33,201 nucleotides of DNA, from the NCBI GenBank assembly GCA_023356605.1, contig JAKQYE010000041.1:1-33201 (forward strand), in the 5' to 3' direction. Below, piece after piece: positions 25,199 through 33,201 of the stretch. The notes under the pieces were generated by a model. That model saw nothing but the letters and a program-made list of their open reading frames with translations, did not search any database and was not told the DNA's origin. A program made the position numbers and the translations under genes. Positions within the stretch are counted from its first letter, which is position 1. Each line of letters opens with the position of its first letter. The DNA is from Trichodesmium sp. MAG_R02 (GTDB lineage: Bacteria > Cyanobacteriota > Cyanobacteriia > Cyanobacteriales > Microcoleaceae).

Positions 25199-26993
25199 TG
25201 AGGAGAGTCAAAAAATACTCAATTACAATTTTAAAATTTTACATTGGATAGCCATAGGTTTAGTCATACTGCCAGCAGTTGTAATGGGAATATTAATTAT
25301 GACTTACAGTGTTAATATTCCCTATTGGGACCAATGGAATCTCATGCCTCAATTATTTATAAAAGTTTCCCAAAATTCTTTGTCATGGCAAGACCTAATT
25401 GCTCAACATAATGAAAGTAGAAAACTATTTCCACGGCTGATTTTTCTCGGACTAGCATATTTAACTAACTGGGATGTTAGATATGAAATGCTAGCAATAT
25501 TTCTGTTGGCTTGTCTAATTTCTCTAAATATTTACCGCCTCAATAGATTAACAGTAAAATTTAATATCTTTCCAACTTTACTTATAGCTTTTTTAGCCAA
25601 TATTCTGATATTTTCTGTCATTCAATATGATAACTGGTTTTGGGGAATTCAATTAGTAGTTTTTATGCCTATTGCTTGTATCACTACTGCAATTTTAATT
25701 GTTTACTCTCCTCTTAATATTAGATATAAATTCTTAATTTGTATGATGCTTTCCATCATCAGCAGCTTTTCTTATTCTAATGGCATAATAGCTTGGGTAA
25801 TTATTCTGCCTGTACTAGCATTAGTCTCATCAAAATCAAGGTCAGATTTACTGAGACAAAAATGGTTACTCTTAAGTTGGATGGCAGTTTTTATTGCAAA
25901 TATAATTATCTATTTTTATGATTATCGTAAACCAGAACTTAGCCCTAGTATCATAACAGCTTTTCAGAATCTAGAACAAACTTTACAATTTTTCTTGGTC
26001 TTTCTTGGTTCTCCCTTGGGCTCTGGCTATCAAATATCTCCTTTGATGTATTCGACATTTATTGGGGGATTAGAAATAGGAATATTTTTATTTTTATGCC
26101 TTTACCTAATCAAACATATTCAAGACGATTTTCTGTTAGAGAGAATGATAGGTTGGATAATGATTGGCTTCTACTCAGTAGTGAGTGCTTTAATAACTTC
26201 TTTTGGTAGAGTCGGTTGGGGAGTTGAAGGTGCTTTGTCTTCAAAATATACGACTTTTTCTATCTATATAATAATTGCTATTATTCACTTATTGCCAATA
26301 GTTTTTAGTCATATTTATCGTCAAACTAATCTGCAAAATAAAAAATTATTATCCCGAAAAATAACTGTTATCTTTTCTGTCTTGGGATTACTTATTTTAC
26401 AGGGAAAATCCTTTAATTATAGTCTCAAAGAAATTCAGAGTAGATATCAATTAAGAATGCTAGGAAAGACTTGTTTGTCATTTGTTAATATCATAGAAAA
26501 TAAGTCTTGTATTGAAGAAAATATTTTAAGTAGTTATAATTATATTAAATCTTTAGCAAATCAACTTAATAACCAGGGAATGTTAAAACCTGGTTTACTT
26601 ATCAGTGAGAATATTGAAGCGATCGCTACTAAAAAACAGAAAAATAAAAATTACGGTTCATTAGATGGAATCATAGCTTTAAATAATTGGTATTTTGTCA
26701 ATGGTTGGGCATTTTTACCGGAGCGCAATAAACCTGCTGATGCAATTATTTTAACATATAAAAATCAAGCAGATGATTGGATTATATTTGATATTTTAAT
26801 GTCTGCTCAAACTCCCAGAGAAAGCTTAGTTCAGCTATTTAATAATCCCGCTTATTTGAATGCAGGTTGGGAGCAAACAATTGCTGGTAAGTTGTTACCA
26901 AAAGGTCAGTGGGAAATTTCAGCCTGGGCGTTTGATGTTAAACTGGGTAAAGCTTATAAATTAGACGGAAACCATCTGATTAGCAAAGATTAG
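25134..26993 (+). CDS. Polytopic membrane protein, probable lipid-linked-sugar transferase (GT-C-like)
   Basis: Up to 619 residues. The only ATG in frame near the start (25134) lies inside the GtrB gene, giving a 65-bp overlap; TTG at 25179 or 25185 would begin closer to the length of its paralogue. The start is therefore uncertain. About 11 membrane segments lie between residues 35 and 415, then a soluble C-terminal domain (about 430-619) with WYFVNGWAFLPERNKPAD and NAGWEQ and SAWAFD blocks, likely a beta-sandwich. The first outer loop contains YWDQW and later HNESRKLFPRL, resembling the acidic first-loop motif of GT-C transferases. FGRVGWG and SKYTTFSI are conserved with its broken paralogue at 22143. 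By analogy with gtrB-linked gtr genes, it would attach the lipid-carried sugar to an envelope glycan. The family name is unknown to me. Confidence 0.8.
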   Translation: MMKFGKDLTILFKKRLALKKNDEESQKILNYNFKILHWIAIGLVILPAVVMGILIMTYSVNIPYWDQWNLMPQLFIKVSQNSLSWQDLIAQHNESRKLFPRLIFLGLAYLTNWDVRYEMLAIFLLACLISLNIYRLNRLTVKFNIFPTLLIAFLANILIFSVIQYDNWFWGIQLVVFMPIACITTAILIVYSPLNIRYKFLICMMLSIISSFSYSNGIIAWVIILPVLALVSSKSRSDLLRQKWLLLSWMAVFIANIIIYFYDYRKPELSPSIITAFQNLEQTLQFFLVFLGSPLGSGYQISPLMYSTFIGGLEIGIFLFLCLYLIKHIQDDFLLERMIGWIMIGFYSVVSALITSFGRVGWGVEGALSSKYTTFSIYIIIAIIHLLPIVFSHIYRQTNLQNKKLLSRKITVIFSVLGLLILQGKSFNYSLKEIQSRYQLRMLGKTCLSFVNIIENKSCIEENILSSYNYIKSLANQLNNQGMLKPGLLISENIEAIATKKQKNKNYGSLDGIIALNNWYFVNGWAFLPERNKPADAIILTYKNQADDWIIFDILMSAQTPRESLVQLFNNPAYLNAGWEQTIAGKLLPKGQWEISAWAFDVKLGKAYKLDGNHLISKD

Positions 26994-27005
26994 GGCTTTT
27001 GTTTT

Positions 27006-27030
27006 ACCACCCTCTATTAGGGGTGGAAAA
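27006..27030 (+). terminator. Weak terminator-like hairpin
   Basis: TTTTACCACCC pairs partly with GGGGTGGAAAA. Flanking A and T runs are short. Confidence 0.45.
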
Positions 27031-27426
27031 GTTTAGCAAGGGATAAATATATCCAACTACCTCCTGTATAAATTATCAGTACTCTTATATCTCTCAATAA
27101 GAGTAACTTAAAAAAAGCACAGACAATTCATTTAAAACAGTTTTTTCTCAATATTTACTCCAACTTCCCCCTAACCTAGGAACTTTCCATAGAATCTCCC
27201 TAGGACTTGTAACAAAAATTCATCAACTTTTGATAAACATATTTATAACCAAATATTAAGTAATTTTTGTTAATAAAAAATAGACTATATACTCAATATA
27301 TTGTCAATAAATGTAACGAAAAATTGCAAGTTTCCTATAGAATTGTATCAAACAAAGACTTTACCCTACCTTTAATTTAAAATTTTTTGATAAATATACT
27401 CACTAACTATCAGCAATATATCCTCC

Positions 27427-27432
27427 AGGAGA
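27427..27432 (+). promoter_or_regulatory. chlH: Ribosome binding site of chlH
   Basis: AGGAGA lies 8 bp before the ATG at 27441. It decides for this start over an upstream ATG-like frame extension of 18 codons that has no such site and is absent from the family. Confidence 0.85.
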
Positions 27433-27440
27433 AATATTTA

Positions 27441-30400
27441 ATGTTCACATCCGTTAAACCTAATGTCCGCCACATTGTCCCACGAGAACTAAAAGGAAGA
27501 TCCCTCTTAAAAGTCGTATATATCGTTTTAGAAGCTCAATATCAAAGTTCCCTCTCAGGGGCAGTCCGTTCTATAAACGAAAAAAATCCCAATCTGGCCA
27601 TAGAAATAAGTGGCTATTTAATTGAAGAACTCCGGGACCCAAAAAACTATGAAAACTTTAAGCGAGAAGTTTCCGAAGCTAACATCTTTATCGCCTCCCT
27701 AATTTTCATTGAAGACCTGGCCGAAAAAGTAGTAGAAGCTGTTACTCCCCACCGGGACAAACTTGACGCCGCTGTAGTTTTCCCCTCCATGCCTCAAGTG
27801 ATGCGCCTGAATAAAATGGGTACATTCTCAATGGCCCAACTAGGCCAGAGCAAAAGCGCCATAGCTCAATTTATGCGGAAGCGGAAGGAAAAATCTGGTT
27901 CTTCTTTCCAAGACGGAATGTTGAAGTTACTACAAACTCTGCCGAAAGTATTGAAGTATATGCCTCTTGACAAAGCCCAAGATGCTAGGAACTTTATGCT
28001 AAGTTTCCAGTATTGGTTAGGAGGTTCCTCGGAAAACCTGGAAAATTTCCTGCTCATGTTGGCAGACAAATACGTATTCAAAGATCAGAAAAAAAGTTCT
28101 CTACAATATGTCGATCCTGTTGTTTACCCAGACATGGGTATCTGGCATCCCCTAGCGCCCAAAATGTTTGAGGACGTCAAAGAATATCTCAACTGGTACA
28201 ACAACCGTAAAGACATTTCCGAAAATTTGAAAGACCCCCTGGCCCCCTGTATTGGTCTCGTCTTGCAGCGGACTCATCTAGTCACGGGAGATGATGCTCA
28301 TTATGTTGCCATGTTGCAAGAGTTGGAAGCAATGGGAGCGCGAGTTCTGCCTGTGTTTGCCGGGGGATTAGATTTTTCTAAACCGGTCGATGCCTACTTT
28401 TGGGAAGTGGTAACTAAAGGAGTTGAACCTACACCATTGGTAGATACGGTTATTTCTTTAACTGGCTTTGCATTAGTAGGTGGACCTGCTAGACAAGACC
28501 ATCCAAAAGCGGTAGAATCTTTAAAAAGGTTGAACCGACCCTACATGGTAGCATTACCTCTGGTTTTCCAAACTACTGAAGAATGGGAAGAAAGTGACCT
28601 TGGTCTTCACCCCATACAAGTCGCTTTGCAAATAGCTATTCCTGAACTTGATGGGGCGATCGAACCTATTATTATGTCTGGGCGAGATGGAGCAACGGGA
28701 AAAGCGATCGCTCTCCAAGACCGTATCGAAGCTGTAGCTCAACGGGCTCTTAAATGGGCAAGTCTCAGGCGTAAACCCAAGCTGAATAAAAAAATTGCCA
28801 TTACTATTTTCAGTTTCCCTCCAGACAAAGGAAATATTGGTACCGCTGCATATTTAGATGTATTCGGCTCTATCTATGAAGTTGTGAAAGCACTCAAAGG
28901 CAATGGTTACGATATCCAAGACTTACCAGACTCTGCAGAAGAGTTAATGAAGCAAGTCATCCAAGATGCTACTGCCCAATATCAAAGTCCGGAGCTCAAT
29001 ATTGCTTACCGAATGTCAGTTGTAGAATACGAACGTCTGACACCATACTCAGAAAGGTTACATGAAAATTGGGGACGACCTCCAGGACACCTAAATAGCG
29101 ATGGCGAAAATTTACTGATTTACGGTAAGACTTTCGGAAACGTTTTCATCGGCGTCCAACCAACATTTGGTTATGAAGGAGACCCCATGCGGTTGTTATT
29201 CTCCCATTCTGCAAGTCCCCATCATGGTTTTGCTGCTTACTATACCTATTTAGAACAAATTTGGAAAGCAGATGCGGTGCTACATTTCGGAACTCACGGT
29301 TCTTTAGAATTTATGCCTGGTAAGCAAATTGGTATGTCTGGACATTGTTATCCAGATAATCTCATAGGCACTATTCCTAATATCTATTACTATGCAGCAA
29401 ATAATCCTAGTGAGGCAACTATTGCTAAACGCCGGAGTTATGCTGAGACTATTTCTTATCTGACTCCCCCTGCGGAAAATGCTGGTTTATATAAAGGTTT
29501 ACAGGAGTTGAATGAGTTAATAGCTTCCTATCAAACTTTGAAGGATAGCGGGCGAGGTGTTCCTATTGTTAACACTATTATGGATAAATGCCGGATAGTG
29601 AATTTAGACCAGGATGTGACCTTGCCGGAAAAAGATGCTCAGGAGTTGAGCGCTGAGGAACGGGATCAAGTTGTTGGGGATGTTTACCGCAGGTTGATGG
29701 AAATTGAGTCCCGGTTGTTGCCTTGTGGTTTACACGTTATTGGTAAGCCTCCTACTGCCTCCGAGGCGATCGCTACTTTGGTAAATATTGCTAGTTTAGA
29801 CCGGGAAGAGGAAGGGATAACTGGTTTACCTCGAATCATTGCGAATAGTCTCAAGCGGGATATTGAGGAACTTTACCAAAATAATAATCAAGGTATTCTG
29901 GCAGATGTGGAGTTACTTCAGAAGATTACGGAAGCGACTAATAGTGCTGTAGCGGCATTAGTGCAACAAAGAACTGATGCTGAGGGTCGAGTTTCTATGG
30001 TGAGCAAACTCAATTTCTTTAATATGAGGAAAAAAGCACCTTGGATAGAAGCTCTGGAAGCAGCAGGTTTTCCTGATGTTGATGGAGAAGCTATCAAACC
30101 TCTGTTTGAATATTTAGAGTTTTGCCTAGAACAGGTTTGTGCTGATAATGAGTTGGGTTCTCTGTTACGAGCCTTTGAAGGGGAATATATTTTGCCAGGA
30201 CCTGGTGGCGACCCCATTCGGAACCCTGATGTTTTGCCCACTGGTAAGAATATGCACGCTCTTGACCCCCAGTCTATTCCTACGGCTGCTGCGGTTAAGT
30301 CAGCAAAAACTGTGGTTGACCGTTTATTAGCACGACAGATGCAAGAGAATGGTGGCCAGTATCCAGAAACTATCGCTGTTGTTTTGTGGGGAACTGATAA

Positions 30401-31430
30401 TATTAAGACTTATGGTGAATCTCTCGCTCAAGTAATGTGGATGGTGGGGGTTAAACCTATTCCTGATGCTTTGGGCCGGGTGAATAAGTTGGAGTTAATT
30501 TCTCTAGAAGAGTTGGGTCGGCCGCGGGTTGATGTGGTGATTAACTGTTCTGGTGTATTCCGAGATTTATTTATTAATCAAATGAATCTTTTGGATAAAG
30601 CTGTGAAAATGGCAGCAGAAGCAGATGAGCCAGAAGAGATGAATTTTGTTCGCAAGCATGCTCTGAAGCAAGCTAAAGATTTGGGAGTTAATTTACGTCA
30701 AGCTGCAACCAGGGTATTTTCTAATGCTTCGGGTTCTTATGCTGCAAATGTAAATTTGGCGGTGGAGAATAGTACTTGGGAAGATGAGTCGGAATTACAG
30801 GAAATGTATTTGAAGCGCAAGTCCTTTGCTTTTAATTCTGATAATCCCGGAATGATGGAGGATAACCGGAAAGTTTTTGAGTCGGCATTGAAAACTGCTG
30901 ATGCGACTTTTCAGAATTTAGATTCGTCGGAGATAAGTTTGACCGATGTGAGTCATTATTTTGATTCGGATCCGACAAAAGTTGTGGCGACTCTGAGGGG
31001 TGATGGTAAACAACCAGCTTCTTATATTGCGGATACGACGACTGCGAATGCTCAGGTACGGTCTTTATCTGAGACGGTGCGTTTGGATGCGCGAACAAAA
31101 ATGTTGAATCCAAAATGGTATGAGGGGATGTTGTCTCATGGTTATGAAGGTGTGCGGGAGTTGTCTAAGCGTCTGGTGAATACTATGGGATGGAGTGCGA
31201 CGGCTGGTGCAGTGGATAATTGGGTTTATGAGGATGTGAATGAGACGTTTATTCAGGATAAGCAGATGCAGCAGCGGTTGTTGAATTTGAATCCCCATTC
31301 GTTCCGGAAGATCGTGACTACATTGTTGGAGGTTAATGGTCGCGGTTATTGGGAGACGGGTGAGAGTAATTTGGATCGGTTGCGGGAGTTGTATCAGCAA
31401 GTGGAGGATAGAATTGAAGGAATAGAGTAA
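27441..31430 (+). CDS. chlH: Magnesium chelatase subunit H
   Basis: 1329 residues, the usual ChlH length, starting [19 protein letters not shown]. ChlH binds protoporphyrin IX and, with the ATPase motor ChlI-ChlD, inserts Mg2+ as the first committed step of chlorophyll synthesis; it is the catalytic, porphyrin-holding subunit. The N-terminal domain (about 1-160, DUF3479) has [20 protein letters not shown] and [16 protein letters not shown]. The long CobN/Mg-chelatase region follows, with the family block [19 protein letters not shown] (about 615-635), [16 protein letters not shown], and the late [17 protein letters not shown] and VWLGTDNIK-type [22 protein letters not shown]. No truncation or frameshift is seen. 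ChlI and ChlD are not in the window. A putative sole gene in its transcript, with a strong AGGAGA site. Confidence 0.98.
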   Translation: MFTSVKPNVRHIVPRELKGRSLLKVVYIVLEAQYQSSLSGAVRSINEKNPNLAIEISGYLIEELRDPKNYENFKREVSEANIFIASLIFIEDLAEKVVEAVTPHRDKLDAAVVFPSMPQVMRLNKMGTFSMAQLGQSKSAIAQFMRKRKEKSGSSFQDGMLKLLQTLPKVLKYMPLDKAQDARNFMLSFQYWLGGSSENLENFLLMLADKYVFKDQKKSSLQYVDPVVYPDMGIWHPLAPKMFEDVKEYLNWYNNRKDISENLKDPLAPCIGLVLQRTHLVTGDDAHYVAMLQELEAMGARVLPVFAGGLDFSKPVDAYFWEVVTKGVEPTPLVDTVISLTGFALVGGPARQDHPKAVESLKRLNRPYMVALPLVFQTTEEWEESDLGLHPIQVALQIAIPELDGAIEPIIMSGRDGATGKAIALQDRIEAVAQRALKWASLRRKPKLNKKIAITIFSFPPDKGNIGTAAYLDVFGSIYEVVKALKGNGYDIQDLPDSAEELMKQVIQDATAQYQSPELNIAYRMSVVEYERLTPYSERLHENWGRPPGHLNSDGENLLIYGKTFGNVFIGVQPTFGYEGDPMRLLFSHSASPHHGFAAYYTYLEQIWKADAVLHFGTHGSLEFMPGKQIGMSGHCYPDNLIGTIPNIYYYAANNPSEATIAKRRSYAETISYLTPPAENAGLYKGLQELNELIASYQTLKDSGRGVPIVNTIMDKCRIVNLDQDVTLPEKDAQELSAEERDQVVGDVYRRLMEIESRLLPCGLHVIGKPPTASEAIATLVNIASLDREEEGITGLPRIIANSLKRDIEELYQNNNQGILADVELLQKITEATNSAVAALVQQRTDAEGRVSMVSKLNFFNMRKKAPWIEALEAAGFPDVDGEAIKPLFEYLEFCLEQVCADNELGSLLRAFEGEYILPGPGGDPIRNPDVLPTGKNMHALDPQSIPTAAAVKSAKTVVDRLLARQMQENGGQYPETIAVVLWGTDNIKTYGESLAQVMWMVGVKPIPDALGRVNKLELISLEELGRPRVDVVINCSGVFRDLFINQMNLLDKAVKMAAEADEPEEMNFVRKHALKQAKDLGVNLRQAATRVFSNASGSYAANVNLAVENSTWEDESELQEMYLKRKSFAFNSDNPGMMEDNRKVFESALKTADATFQNLDSSEISLTDVSHYFDSDPTKVVATLRGDGKQPASYIADTTTANAQVRSLSETVRLDARTKMLNPKWYEGMLSHGYEGVRELSKRLVNTMGWSATAGAVDNWVYEDVNETFIQDKQMQQRLLNLNPHSFRKIVTTLLEVNGRGYWETGESNLDRLRELYQQVEDRIEGIE

Positions 31431-31442
31431 TTAATTGATAAT

Positions 31443-31491
31443 GGATAATTGATAATGGATAATGAAAAGTATCTCTAATTATCAATTATCC
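31443..31491. repeat. Inverted repeat after chlH
   Basis: GGATAATTGATAAT (31443-31456) is perfectly inverted as ATTATCAATTATCC (31478-31491), with a loop of 21 bases. The unit GGATAATTGATAAT also repeats directly just before. There is no T-run, so it is a repeat more than a proven terminator, although it could end chlH transcripts. Confidence 0.65.
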
Positions 31492-31537
31492 GTTAAATTA
31501 AAGATTACAAAAATCAAAATATAAAAGAGCAAAAACT

Positions 31538-31765
31538 ATGAGCAATAATTTAATCGAAATATCTCCAGAAATATTATCAGGAATACCAGTCTTTAAAAAT
31601 ACTCGCGTTCCTATCAAAACTCTTATTGATTATTTAAGTGCAGGGGAAACCATAGCAGACTTTCTTGATGATTTTCCTACGGTTACTCAAGAACAAGCAA
31701 TTTCTCTATTAAAGTTAGCTCAAGAAACATTATTGAAACAAACTTACGAAAATATTGCTGGATGA
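31538..31765 (+). CDS. DUF433 antitoxin
   Basis: 75 residues, start MSNNLIEISPEILSGIP. The hallmark order is ISPEILSGIPVFKNTRVPIKTLIDYLSAGETIADFLDDFPTVT, the compact helical DUF433 DNA-binding fold used by many small antitoxins; V-x-T-R-VPI and the D-F-P region are the conserved parts. The stop overlaps the start of the next gene, DUF5615, which is the standard DUF433 partner. It is expected to bind and neutralise that toxin and to repress the operon. Confidence 0.9.
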   Translation: MSNNLIEISPEILSGIPVFKNTRVPIKTLIDYLSAGETIADFLDDFPTVTQEQAISLLKLAQETLLKQTYENIAG

Positions 31766-32063
31766 GTGCTTACCTAAAAAGCTCAAAAAAGAAATCATAA
31801 ATCATCAAGTAATAACAGTTCCCGAACAAGGTTGGGCAGGAATAAAAAATGGGGAATTATTAAAATTAGCATCATCAAGTTTTGATGTTTTTATAACAAT
31901 AGACCAAAATTTAACTTCACAACAAAATCTTCAACAAATTGATTTAATAATAATTGTTTTAATTTCTAAAGATAGTCGTCTGGAAACATTGAAAACTTTA
32001 ATGATTGAAGTAGATCGAGCTTTAGAAAGTCTGAATCAAGGTAATGTTATTTATATTCAATAA
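31755..32063 (+). CDS. DUF5615 PIN-like toxin (nuclease)
   Basis: About 102 residues. It begins with a TTG (31755) in the frame of LLDECLP, the first acidic motif of the family. The expected Met-Lys-Ile start seen in relatives is replaced by an ATA-TTG-CTG context with an in-frame stop upstream, so the exact start is uncertain. Motifs are LDECLP (Asp), GIKNGELLKLA, and VFITIDQNL (second Asp and Asn). These are the acidic residues of the PIN-like Mut7-C fold, an Mg-dependent nuclease expected to act on RNA. It overlaps the DUF433 antitoxin by about 11 bp, as usual for this pair, so translation is coupled. Confidence 0.88.
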   Translation: MLDECLPKKLKKEIINHQVITVPEQGWAGIKNGELLKLASSSFDVFITIDQNLTSQQNLQQIDLIIIVLISKDSRLETLKTLMIEVDRALESLNQGNVIYIQ

Positions 32064-32096
32064 TATAGATAGGAATAGGTGAATAGTTTAGGGATA

Positions 32097-32134
32097 AAAA
32101 TACTGTCAATATTGCTATAGATAAAACAGGCGAT
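32097..32134 (+). repeat. Dispersed repeat around TAATATTGC...GCGAT, copy 1
   Basis: 38 bp that match 33098-33135 with five differences and no gap, in the same orientation. It lies between the two toxin-antitoxin pairs, before a HIP1 octamer near 32153. Confidence 0.8.
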
Positions 32135-32245
32135 AGAACGACCTTCCGCTTCGCGATCGCTACTTTACTTTTTTTATTACAATTTTTTGTGCTATCGTAA
32201 AGTAGATATTGCCTAGAAAAAAAATCAAATCAAAGAGTGAAAATC

Positions 32246-32575
32246 ATGGAAAACCCAATAGAAAAAATCGCAAAAGTAGCTACTAGAATAGATGTTCGTG
32301 GTGCCGTGTCTGCCGCCAAGAATTACTTAATTTCGATGAGAGATTTATTAGGAGGAACGCAAGATATTAGACTAGAAGAAGTTGAATTATCTAAAGACGA
32401 ACAATTTTGGTTAATTACACTCGGATATAACCGCAGAAAAGACCTTGCTTTACCTGATGAAGTTGATTATAGCGACTTATCTCCCGAATTTATTGGCATA
32501 GAACGAGATTATAAAATTTTTACAGTGAATGCTCAGACAGGTGCAGTTGAATCTATGAAAATCCGCGAGTTATGA
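32246..32575 (+). CDS. Small protein of unknown function, probable antitoxin of the next gene
   Basis: 109 residues from the ATG at 32246 (MENPIEKIAKVATRIDVRG); a GTG three codons earlier is possible. It appears alpha/beta: an amphipathic N-terminus (VSAAKNYLISMRDLLGG), then LEEVELSKDEQFWLITLGYNRR, and the end KIFTVNAQTGAVESMKIREL. That last part recalls a PepSY-like beta-hairpin, but I do not claim the family. Its TGA overlaps the ATG of the PIN gene in an ATGA arrangement, typical of antitoxin-toxin coupling. No helix-turn-helix is obvious. I do not recognise a named family. Confidence 0.72.
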   Translation: MENPIEKIAKVATRIDVRGAVSAAKNYLISMRDLLGGTQDIRLEEVELSKDEQFWLITLGYNRRKDLALPDEVDYSDLSPEFIGIERDYKIFTVNAQTGAVESMKIREL

Positions 32576-33201
32576 TAATTGAAACTCAACTGTTGAAAAA
32601 ATATCAAAGCAAAGGTATTTTAGTTGATACGAATATTTTGCTTTTATGGTTTGTTGGTAGAGTTAATCAAAAGCGCATTTCTCGATTTAATCGCACTAAA
32701 AAATTTCTACCAGAACATTATCAATTATTAGATAGACTATTAAAGTTTTCCAAAGTTGTTACCACCCCTAATATTTTGACAGAAGTTAATAGTTTAATTA
32801 ATCAAATGGGCGAACCAGACTGTTCAAAATGCCTCAGTTTTTTAGCTAAAGAAGTTAGTAAACTAGATGAATTTTATCTTGAAAGTAGCACTGTTAGTCA
32901 AGAGGAAAAATTTACTAAATTTGGTTTAACTGACAGTGGAATTATCAGTCTCGTACAAGGAAAATATTTAGTATTAACTGACGATTTTCCCTTAGCAAAT
33001 TATTTACAAAGCATTGGAGTTGATACAGTTAATTTTAACTATTTGATTGATTATCAATGGCAGTTGAAAATAACTAAAATATTCAGTCAAAAGTGTCAAA
33101 ATACGGTTAATATTGCCATAGAGAAAACAAGCGATCGCTCTCCTAATAACAAAAGCGATCGCCAACCAAAATTATCCATCAATATCTTGAGAGAAAATTA
33201 C
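32572..33201 (+). CDS. PIN-domain protein, candidate toxin (runs off the window)
   Basis: At least 210 residues without a stop to the last base, so the 3' end is not visible. It starts MIIETQLLKKYQSKG and overlaps the preceding stop by an ATGA. PIN acidic residues are in order: Asp in GILVDTNILLLW, Glu in NILTEVNSLINQ, Asp in GLTDSGIISL, and Asp in LVLTDDFPLANYL. All four metal-binding positions are thus kept, so an active Mg-dependent ribonuclease is likely. Past LIDYQWQL (about residue 165) the fold should be complete. The remaining tail (IAIEKTSDRSPNNKSDRQPK) is coded by a dispersed repeat with two HIP1 octamers and appears to be an accidental extension. The target is unknown; the neighbour suggests a toxin role. 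Confidence 0.88.
   Translation, partial: MIIETQLLKKYQSKGILVDTNILLLWFVGRVNQKRISRFNRTKKFLPEHYQLLDRLLKFSKVVTTPNILTEVNSLINQMGEPDCSKCLSFLAKEVSKLDEFYLESSTVSQEEKFTKFGLTDSGIISLVQGKYLVLTDDFPLANYLQSIGVDTVNFNYLIDYQWQLKITKIFSQKCQNTVNIAIEKTSDRSPNNKSDRQPKLSINILRENY
33098..33135 (+). repeat. Dispersed repeat around TAATATTGC...GCGAT, copy 2, within the PIN gene
   Basis: 33 of 38 bases equal those of 32097-32134. In the PIN frame it reads through without a stop. Confidence 0.8.

Larger units (their letters stand above)
26994..27440. other. Gap before chlH
   Basis: A weak hairpin around 27006-27030 (ACCACCC and GGGGTGG, loop CTATTA) follows the membrane-protein stop and may end that operon, though it lacks a T-run. 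The AT-rich 27200-27430 should hold the chlH promoter and leader; no element is certain. Confidence 0.5.

Noticed and set aside
27387-27440. N-terminal extension of chlH by 18 codons
   Set aside because: [11 protein letters not shown] at 27441 has AGGAGA at the right distance and matches the family start; the extension has neither.
30832-31400. Antisense frames of 93 and 111 codons within chlH
   Set aside because: Shadows of the conserved ChlH frame.

Overview
The window looks like chromosomal DNA of a filamentous, probably non-heterocystous cyanobacterium (Oscillatoriales-like). It carries a full-length chlH for chlorophyll synthesis. It has many HIP1 octamers (GCGATCGC, more than a dozen), AT-rich sequence, large gaps filled with seven-base tandem repeats and hairpin elements, and cyanobacterial families such as CHAT-TPR proteins and GHL10 glycosidase-like proteins. 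I cannot name the genus.

Layout. (1) 1-5270: a 1669-residue TPR-CHAT protein on the minus strand. Its middle is about 16.5 copies of a 138-bp in-frame repeat, and the gene is bracketed by two inverted 11-unit heptamer arrays. (2) 5271-13060: a small acidic protein of unknown function, a large secreted GHL10-like protein, a lipoprotein with an NTF2-like C-terminus, and a decayed IS630 transposase next to a MITE-like hairpin element; the gaps are rich in repeats. (3) 13293-20895, all minus strand: a Ski2/Mtr4-type RNA helicase, an SGNH/GDSL hydrolase with three FGQFEGR repeats plus a duplicated fragment of its 3' end, a truncated DUF5648-like remnant, and an LpxB-like glycosyltransferase with heptamer repeats inside its coding sequence. 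(4) 21057-26993, plus strand: an ankyrin protein, then a glycan-modification locus made of a GtrB-like polyprenyl-phosphate glycosyltransferase and two related polytopic membrane proteins, the first broken by a second copy of the same MITE. (5) 27441-31430: chlH. (6) 31538 to the end: two adjacent toxin-antitoxin-like pairs, DUF433/DUF5615 and an unknown small protein/PIN-domain protein; the PIN gene runs off the window.

Best candidates for something new. In the TPR-CHAT array, substitutions concentrate at the helix-A positions that line the TPR ligand groove, while the rest of each 46-residue unit is almost invariant. The array thus resembles a modular recognition surface joined to a putative caspase-like protease. 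The inverted heptamer arrays around that gene, the MITE family whose hairpin stem shows paired compensating changes, and the unknown/PIN pair are the next most interesting.
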